The translations under genes and the position numbers were made by a program. Source: JBBUX01 sp037445775 (GTDB taxonomy: Bacteria; Actinomycetota; Coriobacteriia; Anaerosomatales; PHET01). From it: a stretch of DNA of 48,972 nucleotides. Location of the stretch: contig JBBIJX010000007.1 in assembly GCA_037445775.1 (NCBI GenBank), positions 1 to 48,972 of the forward strand, in the 5' to 3' direction. This document shows positions 15,221 through 24,200 of this stretch, piece after piece (position 1 is the stretch's first letter; the number at the start of each line of letters is the position of its first letter). The notes below the pieces were generated by a model. The model saw only the letters and a list, made by a program, of their open reading frames with translations. It ran no database searches and was not told where the DNA came from.

Positions 15221-16168
15221 ATGACTCTGCGCTCCAGGCTCACCACTACCCTCCAAATCGAACACCCGCTGATACAGGGCGGAATGGCGTGGACAGCCAC
15301 CGCAGAGCTCGCCGCCGCTGTTTCTTCGGCTGGCGGTCTCGGCGTCATCGGCGCGGGCCACATGCCCACCGACCTGCTGAGGGGGCAGATCCGGGCGGCC
15401 AAGTCGCTCACGGACCGCCCGTTCGGCGTGAACCTCATGCTGCTCACACCGCACATCGATGAGCTCGTCCAACTCGTGCTCGACGAGGGTGTACCGGTGG
15501 TGACCACAGGCGCTGGGAACCCTGGGAAGTACATGAGCGCGCTCAAGGAGCGCGGCATCAAGGTCCTGCCAGTCGCGCCCTCTGTCGCGCTGGCCAAGCG
15601 CATGGAGTCGATCGGTGCCGACGCGATCATCGGTGAAGGCATGGAGGCGGGTGGCCACATCGGCGAACTGACGACACTCGTGCTCACGCCGCAACTCGTT
15701 GACGCGGTCAGCATCCCGGTTGTCGCGGCAGGGGGGATCGCGGACGGCAGAGGCATGGCGGCGGCTTTCGCTCTCGGCGCTGAGGGCGTGCAGATCGGCA
15801 CTCGCTTCATGTGTGCTGCGGAGTGCACCATCCACCCTGCCGTGAAGCAGCAGGTACTGAAGGCGAAGGACCGAGACACCGTTGTCACTGGGCGCTCAAC
15901 GGGGCACCCAGTGCGTGTCATCAAGAACCGGCTCGCACGCGAGATCATGGCGCTCGACCGTGAGAACAAGCCCGAAGAGATCGAGGCATTGGGCGCCGGC
16001 AAGCTCGCTCTCGCGATGCGTGAGGGCGACATCCACGGCGGTTCTCTCATGGCCGGACAGGTGGCATCCATGGTCTGCTCCATCCTGCCCGCTGCCGAGA
16101 TCGTTCATGAGATCGTCGATGGAGCTGTCGCGGTCATCCGTGGGCTCGCGGACGGTGACGACGCGTGA
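15221..16168 (+). CDS. fabK: Enoyl-ACP reductase II FabK
   Basis: A 315-residue FMN-dependent enzyme for the last, reducing step of each elongation cycle (trans-2-enoyl-ACP to acyl-ACP, with NAD(P)H). It follows the nitronate monooxygenase/FabK TIM barrel: HPLIQGGMAWTATAELAAAV, the catalytic His in AGGHIGE (H146), PVVAAGGIADGRG, and a C-terminal GSLMAGQ typical of true FabK. No FabI-type gene is visible in the window. GAGGAGG lies 12 bases before the ATG. Its stop overlaps the fabD start. Confidence 0.92.
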   Translation: MTLRSRLTTTLQIEHPLIQGGMAWTATAELAAAVSSAGGLGVIGAGHMPTDLLRGQIRAAKSLTDRPFGVNLMLLTPHIDELVQLVLDEGVPVVTTGAGNPGKYMSALKERGIKVLPVAPSVALAKRMESIGADAIIGEGMEAGGHIGELTTLVLTPQLVDAVSIPVVAAGGIADGRGMAAAFALGAEGVQIGTRFMCAAECTIHPAVKQQVLKAKDRDTVVTGRSTGHPVRVIKNRLAREIMALDRENKPEEIEALGAGKLALAMREGDIHGGSLMAGQVASMVCSILPAAEIVHEIVDGAVAVIRGLADGDDA

Positions 16169-17088
16169 CGAATGGCGTTCGCACGGTGCTCGTCATGCCC
16201 GGACAGGGATCCCAGCGTCTCGGCATGATCACCGATGCCCCTGAAAGCGACGACCTGCTCCGCCTGCTGGACGCCGCGGAGGCGCTGTCCGGACTCGACC
16301 TGCGCCGGATTGAGGCGTTCGGGTCAACGGAGGAGCTTGCAGATACCCGAGTGGCCCAGCCGCTTCTGTTCCTGTCGGGGTGGGCATGGGCGCAGGCGCT
16401 GCTCGAGAGCGGACTCGAACCAGATGCGGCCGCCGGACACTCTCTCGGTGAGTTGACCGCCCTCTCCGTCGCCGGTGTGTTCTCCGTCGAGGCTGGGCTT
16501 GAGCTCGTCGTCGAGCGCAGCCAGCTGATGGCGGCAGCGGCCGCTGCTGCTCCAGGCGGAATGGCCGCGATCATCGGTTTGGACCGTGCCACCGTGGAGT
16601 CGGCGCTCTCTGAGGTCGACGGGGTTTGGGTGGCCAACGACAACAGCGCGACCCAGGTGGTCATCACCGGACGGCCGCACGCGCTTGAGGCTGCCGCTGC
16701 GCTGCTTCAGGAGGCCGGTGCGCGGCGCATCGTGCCTCTCGATGTGGCCGGCGCATTCCATTCACCGCTGATGGAGCCGGCTCGTGCGGCGTTCGCCGCA
16801 CTCTTGGCAGAGACCGCGTTCTCGGCGTCGTCCTTTCCCGTGCTGCAGAACACCGATCCGCGGCCGACGACCGATCCGGTCCTGATCCGGGAACGGCTTA
16901 TGAGCCAGATGACGGAGCCCGTTCGGTGGACGGAGACGATGCTCGCCTTGCAGGCCGACGGGCCGTGCACCTTCGTAGAAGCGGGTCCCGGCACAGTGCT
17001 CACCGGTCTGGCTAGGCGTACCGAGGGGATCACCGCACTCGCGGTCGAGACCTCAGGAATCGAAGCGGTCATGGCGGAGGTGTCGTGA
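16165..17088 (+). CDS. fabD: Malonyl-CoA:ACP transacylase FabD
   Basis: A 307-residue enzyme that loads malonyl groups onto acyl carrier protein. MPGQGSQRLGM lies near the N-terminus. GHSLGE carries the nucleophile S93, and the catalytic His is in AFHSPLM (H199). The C-terminal VEAGPGTVLTGLARR is conserved. It starts with a GTG that overlaps the fabK stop and sits one base before fabG, so it is mid-operon. The length is standard for FabD. Confidence 0.95.
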   Translation: MTNGVRTVLVMPGQGSQRLGMITDAPESDDLLRLLDAAEALSGLDLRRIEAFGSTEELADTRVAQPLLFLSGWAWAQALLESGLEPDAAAGHSLGELTALSVAGVFSVEAGLELVVERSQLMAAAAAAAPGGMAAIIGLDRATVESALSEVDGVWVANDNSATQVVITGRPHALEAAAALLQEAGARRIVPLDVAGAFHSPLMEPARAAFAALLAETAFSASSFPVLQNTDPRPTTDPVLIRERLMSQMTEPVRWTETMLALQADGPCTFVEAGPGTVLTGLARRTEGITALAVETSGIEAVMAEVS

Positions 17089-17089
17089 G

Positions 17090-17839
17090 ATGAGCGACCT
17101 GCAGGGCCGCGTGGCAATCGTGACCGGGGCGTCCAGAGGTATCGGTGCAGCGGTCGCTGAGGCACTTACCGATCGCGGCGCTACATGCATAGTCACGTTC
17201 TCTGGCTCCGCCGAAGCGGCCGCAGGTGTCGTAGCGCGCATCGAATCACGGGGCGGACGCGTCGTTGCGCGGAAGACCGACGTCCGTGACGCAGAGGCGT
17301 GCACGGCGCTGGTGAACGACGTCGTCGCCGAGTTCGGCTCGCTCGACGTTCTCGTGAACAACGCGGGCATCACGCGTGACGGTCTCCTCGTGCGCATGTC
17401 GGAGGCAGACTGGGACTCCGTGATCGCGACGAACCTTACGGGAGCGTTTCTCATGACGCGTGCAGCCGCAAAGCACATGATGAAGCAGCGCGCAGGCTCG
17501 ATCATCAACGTTACGTCCGTTGTGGGACTGGTGGGCAACGCCGGCCAAGCGAACTATGCGGCGTCGAAAGCGGGTATCATCGGTCTCACCAAGTCGGTCG
17601 CCCGCGAGCTCGCGTCGCGTGGTGTACGCGCCAATGCGGTCGCACCCGGCTTCATCGAGACCGACATGACGGCCAACCTTCCCGAGTCCGTGTTGGAGAC
17701 CGCGAAGGCTGGCATAGCGATGGGGCGGTTCGGCGAGCCCGCGGATGTTGCGCGTGCTGTGGCGTTCCTCGCCGGCGATGAGTCCTCGTACATCACCGGA
17801 CAGGTGCTTGCCGTCGACGGCGGGATGACGTTCGTTTAG
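17090..17839 (+). CDS. fabG: 3-oxoacyl-ACP reductase FabG
   Basis: A 249-residue short-chain dehydrogenase that reduces 3-oxoacyl-ACP with NADPH. The cofactor motif TGASRGIG and the NNAG motif are present. The catalytic residues are S143, Y156 and K160 (YAASK). The C-terminus SYITGQVLAVDGGMTF is the FabG signature. GGAGG precedes the ATG by about nine bases. It lies between fabD and acpP in the fab operon, which fixes the assignment among many similar dehydrogenases. Confidence 0.95.
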   Translation: MSDLQGRVAIVTGASRGIGAAVAEALTDRGATCIVTFSGSAEAAAGVVARIESRGGRVVARKTDVRDAEACTALVNDVVAEFGSLDVLVNNAGITRDGLLVRMSEADWDSVIATNLTGAFLMTRAAAKHMMKQRAGSIINVTSVVGLVGNAGQANYAASKAGIIGLTKSVARELASRGVRANAVAPGFIETDMTANLPESVLETAKAGIAMGRFGEPADVARAVAFLAGDESSYITGQVLAVDGGMTFV

Positions 17840-17899
17840 TTGGCCGGGCCGCTGTGCCCGAGACGTGCACTGCTGCCAACGCGGAGGGAGGTGTGTTGC

Positions 17900-18136
17900 A
17901 TGGAGCGAGAAGAGATCATGGACAAGGCCAAAGCGGTCATCGTCGAGCAACTCGGTGTCGATGAGGACGACGTCACCGAGGACGCTTCGTTCATAGACGA
18001 CCTCAACGCCGACTCGCTCGACATCGTCGAGCTCGTCATGGCGCTTGAGGAGGAGTTCGGCATCTCCATCCCTGATGAGGAGGCCGAGAACATCAAGACC
18101 GTCGGCGACGCCGTCTCCTATATTGAGAAGGCCTGA
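17900..18136 (+). CDS. acpP: Acyl carrier protein AcpP
   Basis: A 78-residue acidic four-helix protein that carries growing acyl chains on a 4'-phosphopantetheine arm. The attachment site is S39 in DLNADSLD, and the acidic helix II LVMALEEEFGISIPDEEAE follows as in all bacterial ACPs. A very strong ribosome-binding site (GGAGGGAGG) precedes the ATG, fitting the high expression of ACP. A strong hairpin follows the gene. Confidence 0.97.
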   Translation: MEREEIMDKAKAVIVEQLGVDEDDVTEDASFIDDLNADSLDIVELVMALEEEFGISIPDEEAENIKTVGDAVSYIEKA

Positions 18137-18154
18137 GCCACTCCCCGTCATATT

Positions 18155-18187
18155 CACCCGGGCGGCTCCCTGCAAAGCGCCCGGGTG
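18155..18187 (+). terminator. Strong hairpin after acpP
   Basis: CACCCGGGCG (18155-18164) and CGCCCGGGTG (18178-18187) form a perfect 10-bp stem with a 13-base loop. No T-tract follows. It may partly terminate or protect the fab transcript after acpP, letting ACP be made in excess. Confidence 0.55.
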
Positions 18188-18219
18188 TGCCGGGAAACGC
18201 GAGAGGCGTATCTGAGCTC

Positions 18220-19179
18220 GTGGAGATGCCACATCTCACCATAGGGGAGCGCACCGCGCGTCTTCCCATCATCCAGGGCGGTATGGCCGTTCGTATCTCA
18301 CTGTCTCCGCTCGCCGGTGCTACGGCGAAGGCAGGCGGAGTCGGCATCATCGCGGGCAGCGGTCTTTCCGTAGACGAGCTTGTGCGCGAGATTCGTGCCG
18401 CGCGGGCGATCTCGGACGGGGTCCTCGGCGTCAACGTGATGGTAGCGGTCCGGATCTTCAAAGACCTCGTCCGTGCGGCGATGGCCGAGGGTGTCGACCT
18501 GGTGATCGCGGGTGCGGGCTTTTCACGCGACGTCTTCGAGTGGGGCCGTGAGTTCAGCGTCCCCGTCGTGCCGATCGTGGGCAGTGCCCGCGTCGCGCGT
18601 CTGTCCGAACGGTTCGGAGCGGCGGCGGTCGTGGTCGAAGGCGTCGAGGCCGGCGGACACCTCGGGACGGACCTGCCCATGCGAGAGCTGCTCCCAGAGA
18701 TCCTCGACGCGGTGGAGATCCCCGTCATCGGCGCCGGGGGCGTCGTTACCGGCGCCGATATCAAGGAGACCCTCGAGATGGGCGCATCCGGGGTGCAGAT
18801 GGGCACCCGCTTCGCCGCAACGGTGGAATCATCCGCCGCCGACGCGTTCAAGCGCATGTACGTCGGCGCGACCGAGGACGACGTGGTGCTCGTCAAGAGT
18901 CCGGTAGGACTCCCCGGACGCGCGTTGCGCAATCCCTTCTGGGAACGGACTATGCGCGGCGACTACCCGCCCATCGAGCGATGCCGGTCCTGCCTCAAGG
19001 AGTGCCACAAGGAGTACTGCATCATCAACGAACTCGAGATGGCTCAACGAGGCGACGTTGAACAAGGCCTCGTGTTCGCCGGTTCTGCCGCTGCCCGTAT
19101 CCACGATGTACCGACGGTGAGCGAGCTGGTCGACCGCATCGAACGCGAGTGGAGTGAAGCGCAGGGGGTCAGCGCATGA
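18220..19179 (+). CDS. FabK/nitronate monooxygenase-family flavoprotein with Cys cluster (FabX-like candidate)
   Basis: This 319-residue TIM-barrel flavoprotein shares the FabK fold: LPIIQGGMAVRISLSPLAGA, AGGHLGTDLP with the catalytic-type H147, and PVIGAGGVVTG. Unlike FabK upstream it has a cysteine cluster, CRSCLKECHKEYC (C255, C258, C262, C267). The CxxCxxxC spacing recalls Helicobacter FabX, a [4Fe-4S] flavoenzyme that introduces the double bond in anaerobic unsaturated fatty acid synthesis. Its place between acpP and fabF supports a fatty acid role. It could instead be a plain nitronate monooxygenase-family enzyme or a second reductase. The start is uncertain: GTG 18220 has GAGAGG 13 bases upstream, and ATG 18226 and GTG 18187 are alternatives. 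Confidence 0.75.
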   Translation: MEMPHLTIGERTARLPIIQGGMAVRISLSPLAGATAKAGGVGIIAGSGLSVDELVREIRAARAISDGVLGVNVMVAVRIFKDLVRAAMAEGVDLVIAGAGFSRDVFEWGREFSVPVVPIVGSARVARLSERFGAAAVVVEGVEAGGHLGTDLPMRELLPEILDAVEIPVIGAGGVVTGADIKETLEMGASGVQMGTRFAATVESSAADAFKRMYVGATEDDVVLVKSPVGLPGRALRNPFWERTMRGDYPPIERCRSCLKECHKEYCIINELEMAQRGDVEQGLVFAGSAAARIHDVPTVSELVDRIEREWSEAQGVSA

Positions 19180-20405
19180 AACGAGTAGTCGTCACGGGCA
19201 TGGGAGCCGTTACCTGCGTAGGTATCGGCGTAGGTGCGATGTGGGACTCTCTCGCAGCCGGCCGAAGCGGCATCAGCCGCATCGATCACTTCGACGCGTC
19301 CGAATACTCAACGCGCTTCGCAGGCTATGTTCGGGACTTCGAAACCGGCGGCGTGATCGAACCGAAGGAAGCCCGCCGGATGTCGCGCTTCCAGCAGTTC
19401 GCGCTCGTCGCAGCCGCGGAGGCCCTCGGTGATGCGGGCCTCGATACCATCGACGACGAACTGGCGCCCCGTGCCGGCGTCATCGTCGGGTCCGGTATCG
19501 GTGGTCTAGAGGCGATGGAGCAGCAGTGTGCCGTCCTCAACGAGCGTGGTCCCGGACGGGTCAGCCCGTTCGTCGTCCCAATGATGATCGTCGACCTCGC
19601 AGCCGGTCTCATCTCCATCACCCACGGGCTGAAGGGCATCAACTACGCGCCCGTTTCCGCATGCGCCTCGGGCAACCACGCGATCGGAGAGGCGTTTGAG
19701 GCCATCCGCCGAGGTGACGCCGACGTTGTCGTCGCAGGCGGATTCGATACCGGGGTCACACCCTTGGGTGTCGCTGGGTTCTGCGCCGCGCGTGCGCTGT
19801 CGACCCGCAACGACGACCCCACGGGCGCTTCGCGCCCTTGGAGTGTTTCGCGCGACGGCTTCGTGATATCGGAGGGCGGCGCCTTGCTCGTGCTCGAGGA
19901 GTACGAACACGCGGCCGCCCGCGGCGCGCGCATCCGCGCGGAGGTCCTCGGCTACGGTGCCACCGCCGACGCCTATCACATCACAGCCCCCGCTCCCGAC
20001 GGCTCCGGTGCACGGAGGTCGATGCTCGCGGCGCTCGAAAAGGCGGATCTGGCGCCATCCGATGTCGACTACATCAATGCCCACGGGACTTCGACCCCGG
20101 TTGGTGACCTTGCCGAGACTAACGCGGTCAAGGCGGTCTTCGGGTCGGATGTACCACTTGTGTCGAGCACCAAGTCGATGATGGGGCACATGCTGGGTGG
20201 TGCGGGAGCGACCGAGGCTGTTGCGTGTGTGCTCGCCATGGAGCACTCGCTCGTTCCACCCACCATCAACCTGACAGATCCCGATCCCGAGTGCGACCTG
20301 GACTACGTTGCGCTGACGGCTCGTGAGGCAGAAGTCCGCATCTGCATGAGCAACTCGTTCGGATTCGGCGGGCACAACGCAACTCTCGTACTCGGCCGCG
20401 TGTGA
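19176..20405 (+). CDS. fabF: 3-oxoacyl-ACP synthase II FabF
   Basis: A 409-residue condensing enzyme that elongates acyl-ACP with malonyl-ACP. The Cys-His-His set is intact: C163 (SACASG), H303 (NAHGTSTPVGD) and H338 (GHMLGGAGA). The N-terminus MKRVVVTGMGAVTCVG is typical. The ATG overlaps the stop of the flavoprotein gene. No FabA, FabB or FabZ gene occurs in the window, so the dehydratase must be elsewhere. Confidence 0.95.
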   Translation: MKRVVVTGMGAVTCVGIGVGAMWDSLAAGRSGISRIDHFDASEYSTRFAGYVRDFETGGVIEPKEARRMSRFQQFALVAAAEALGDAGLDTIDDELAPRAGVIVGSGIGGLEAMEQQCAVLNERGPGRVSPFVVPMMIVDLAAGLISITHGLKGINYAPVSACASGNHAIGEAFEAIRRGDADVVVAGGFDTGVTPLGVAGFCAARALSTRNDDPTGASRPWSVSRDGFVISEGGALLVLEEYEHAAARGARIRAEVLGYGATADAYHITAPAPDGSGARRSMLAALEKADLAPSDVDYINAHGTSTPVGDLAETNAVKAVFGSDVPLVSSTKSMMGHMLGGAGATEAVACVLAMEHSLVPPTINLTDPDPECDLDYVALTAREAEVRICMSNSFGFGGHNATLVLGRV

Positions 20406-20409
20406 CGCC

Positions 20410-21126
20410 ATGCCCGGGACTTCATGGCGTGCCGAAGCCAGTGAGCGGCGACTTGACCGGGCCGAGGAGATCACGTCACACACCTTCCGGGATCGGGAGT
20501 TGTTGCGTCGCGCGCTGACTCATCCGTCCGCGAGCGAGGGGCGTGACCCATCCTGCTACTACGAGCGCCTCGAGTTCCTGGGCGACTCGGTGGTGGGCTT
20601 CCTGATCGCCGAGGAGGTCTACCGGCGGTTTCCCGAGTTGCCCGAAGGAGGGATGACGCGCGTCAAGGTGTCGGTGGTCGCCGGGTCGACCCTTGCAGAC
20701 GTCGCCTCGCGTATCGGTCTTGAGGAGTGCATCATCCTTGGCGACAGCGAGCGTGGCACACGGGGACGGGGCTTGGAGTCGGCACTCGAGAACGCGTTCG
20801 AGGCGCTCACTGCGGCTCTGTATCTTGACGGCGGCATCCGCGTCGCGCGTCGATGGGTTCTCCGCACGCTGGGCCCTCGCATCAGCTCCGAGCCCGCTTC
20901 CACCCACGAGAACCCGAAGTCGCATCTGCAGGAGCTACTTCAGGCGCGGGGAGTTGCGCCGGAGTACCGCATCGTAGAGGTGGTCGGCCCGCCTCACGAC
21001 CGCGTCTTCACCGCCGTCGTGGGCGCGGGCGACACCGAGTTGGGTCGCGGCAACGGGCGTTCGAAGAAGGAGGCGGAAGCCGAGGCCGCCGCGCACGCGC
21101 TCGAGAGGCTACACGAGCACTCATAG
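20410..21126 (+). CDS. rnc: Ribonuclease III
   Basis: A 238-residue double-strand-specific endoribonuclease that processes rRNA precursors and structured mRNA. The N-terminal catalytic domain has the signature ERLEFLGDSVVGFLIAEE. A second acidic cluster lies in ESALENAFEALTAALYLDGG. The C-terminal double-stranded-RNA-binding domain starts at NPKSHLQELLQARG and ends in GRSKKEAEAEAAAHAL. It follows fabF by four bases and precedes smc, a common Gram-positive order. No clear Shine-Dalgarno is seen. Confidence 0.95.
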   Translation: MPGTSWRAEASERRLDRAEEITSHTFRDRELLRRALTHPSASEGRDPSCYYERLEFLGDSVVGFLIAEEVYRRFPELPEGGMTRVKVSVVAGSTLADVASRIGLEECIILGDSERGTRGRGLESALENAFEALTAALYLDGGIRVARRWVLRTLGPRISSEPASTHENPKSHLQELLQARGVAPEYRIVEVVGPPHDRVFTAVVGAGDTELGRGNGRSKKEAEAEAAAHALERLHEHS

Positions 21127-21152
21127 CCAGCTTCGTTCGTCGTGTCCTGTGC

Positions 21153-21158
21153 TACACT
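21153..21158 (+). promoter_or_regulatory. Possible -10 element upstream of smc
   Basis: TACACT in the 90-bp gap between rnc and smc; the -35 is poor. Confidence 0.3.
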
Positions 21159-21216
21159 GTGCCGCGCCTCAACGCGCGCCTGTCACTTGCCCGACCTGCA
21201 CCTTTCGAGGGGGTTC

Positions 21217-24200
21217 GTGTACCTCAAGTCGCTCATACTCAAGGGCTTCAAGTCCTTCGCGGACCGCAGCACGCTCTCCCTTGAACCTGGCGTCACCGTG
21301 ATCGTCGGACCGAACGGCTCCGGCAAGTCGAACGTCTCAGACGCGGTTCTGTGGGTACTCGGTGAACAGAGCGCTAAGTCGCTGCGCGGACAGGCCATGG
21401 AGGATGTCATCTTCGCAGGGTCGTCCGCCCGCCAGGCTGTCGGTGTGGCCGAAGTCGATCTCGTTCTCGACAACAGTGACAACACGCTGCCGCTCGAGTT
21501 CGCCGAAGTCACTATCACGCGCCGCATGTATCGGTCGGGCGAGAGTGAGTACCTCATCAACCAGTCTCCCGCGCGCCTTATGGACGTGCAGGATCTCATG
21601 CACGACTCCGGCCTGGGCCGTGACACCCACTCCATCATCAGCCAAGGACGCCTGGAAGAGGTGCTCAACTCCCGCGCGGAGGACCGGAGGCTTCTCATTG
21701 AGGAAGCTGCGGGGGTTCTGAAGCACAAGAAGCGCAAGGAGCGTGCCCTCCGCAAGCTGACGGGACTCGAAGCGCACCTCGCCCGTGCCCGTGACATCGC
21801 TACCGAGATCGACCGTCAGCTCCGGCCGCTTGAGCGCCAGGCGTCGAAGGCGGCTGCCCATGCAGACCTCGTCGCTGAGGCGCGTTCGGTGGAGGTCGCA
21901 CTCGCGGTCGACGACCTTCGATCATTGCAGGCAGCCTGGGAGCGGATCACGAAGCGTGACAACGAGGCCGACGCTGACGTCGAACTCGCGCGTCTCCGCC
22001 TTGCCGAGCGCACTCACGAGCTTGAGCGCTTCCAGACTCTGCTCGAGGAGAAGGGGCTTTTCGTTGGGGATCTGTCCGAGCAGCGACGTCGCATGCAGTC
22101 GATCCTTGAGAGGCTTGACGCGGGCCTGCTGCTGCTCGAAGAGAAGGGCAAGAACCTAGTAGCTCGTCTCTCTGACTTGCGAGCGAAGCTTCACCAGGCG
22201 GAGACGCGCGTGGCCGCTCGCGGTGGTGAACTTGAGCTGCTCACAGCCGAGCGCGTCGAGACCGACGCCCGGCTCAAGGCGCTGTACGGGCAACTCAACG
22301 AGTTGCGCAAGGAAGCCGAAGCTGTCAGGAAGGCACGCAATAAGGCGGACGAAGAACTCGCGCGGCTCGCAGCCGAGACGCGGCGCGCCCGCAAGCAGGT
22401 CGACGACGACCGCATCGCGTTGGCTAAGGCCGAGCAGGCGTGTGCAGCCTCGTCGCTCGAGGTCGAGCTGTTGGGCGAGCGCCTCGGGCAGATCCGCGAG
22501 CAACGGCAGACCTCCCAGGCAACGCTGTCGGCCCGGCGTTCGCGACTTGAAGCGCTCGAGTCAGATCTTGCCCGGCTCAAGCGTGAGAGCACACTCGCTG
22601 ACTCCGACGTCGACAAGCGGGTACGTGTCCTTGCCGCCCGCCGCAAGGACCTCGATGCCGCGCGCGACACGCACACCGCTGCCCGTGCTGAAGCGCGGGG
22701 CCTCGAGGAGGTCGACCGCGCTTTCGCCGCAGCATCCCCGGGTCTTGCGTGGGCCATCTCTAAGCAGGAGGCCTTCCCTGGCATCCTGGGTCCGGTATCT
22801 CAGGCCGTAGACGCGCCGCCCGAACTCGAGGCCCTCGTCGAGCGCCTGCTCGGCGCCGATCTGTTCGGCCTGTTGGTAGAGGACGCAAGGACGGCCACCG
22901 ACTTGATCAGCGCGCTCGCCACGGAAGCGCACGGCGAGATCGCGCTGCTCCCGATCTCGGAGATGGAGCCTGCGGCACCCGTCTCACCGGCGGTTGGGAA
23001 GCGGTTGCTCGACATGCTCGCCTGCGATGAGCGCGCTCTTCCTGCTGTCGAAGCGATCCTCGGCGACGTCTATCTCGTCGACTCTGTCGAGCAGGCGATG
23101 GATGCACGCGCCGGCGCCCCGGGCGCGCGCTTCGTGACGCGCGACGGCGTCGTCGCGTGGCCCTCAGGCAAGCTCACGGTGGGAACCCAGGTAGCCGACA
23201 CTGACGGCGTGCTCGCCCGCAAGAGGCGCCTTAACGAGCTGCTAGACGAGATCGAGGCGCTCACCGCGCGCGTGGGCGACGCCGAATCCGCGACCACGAG
23301 CGCTGAGGAGGCTCTCACCGCCGCCCAGCAGGATGCACTGGAGCTGACGCAGAGGCAAGCCGGGCTAAGCGCGGAGCGTGACTCCGTCCTCGAGGACGCG
23401 GGTAGGCTTGAACAGCAGCTCACTGTGCTCGATGCCGAGGCATCTGGGGTTGAGCGCCGCCTCGCAGACATCGAGGAGCGCGCCATCAAGGAGCGACCCC
23501 TCACGGGCGAACTCACGGCTCGCATCGCATCGGGTGAGGCCGACATCGTGCGCCTCGAGGAGGAGTTCGCTGCCGCGCGGGATCACCGCGATCTGCGGTT
23601 CAGAGATGAGAGCGCTGTTGGCGAGCGACTGAGCGGGTGTCAGGTCGAGATCGCCACGGTCTCCGAGCGTGAGGTCCACCTCAAGCGGCAGGTCAAGACC
23701 ATCGAGGCGGACCTGGCCGACTTGGCCGACACAGTCGAGCGTTCGCGCGAGACCGAACTTGCGCTCGAGCTCCTGCGCGAGCGTATCCAGCCGCTCCACG
23801 AGCACTATCTGACGATCCAGGAGCGCGCCGAGCACTGGGCTCTGAAGCTCCGCGAACGCGCCCGCTTCGAGCAGGCAGACTCGGAGTCGCTCAGGACGAC
23901 CATCCACGACGCCCAGCGCGCCGTCCGTGAGGCACAGGCACTCGTCGAAGAGAAGGGCGCCGCGACCGCGGACCTACGTGTCGAGAAGGGACAGATCGAG
24001 GTCCAAGTCAACCAAGCGGCGCGGCGCATCGTTGAAGAGCTCGGCATGCCGCTTGAGACGGCGCTCGAGACCGAGCCGCTTGACGATCGACAAGGGGCCG
24101 AAGACCGGCTGCACGCGCTCCGCAAGCGCGTCTCGAACCTTGGTCCCGTCAACCCGGTGGCCAGGGAGGAGTACGAGGCGCTCAGAGCGCGTCGCGACTT

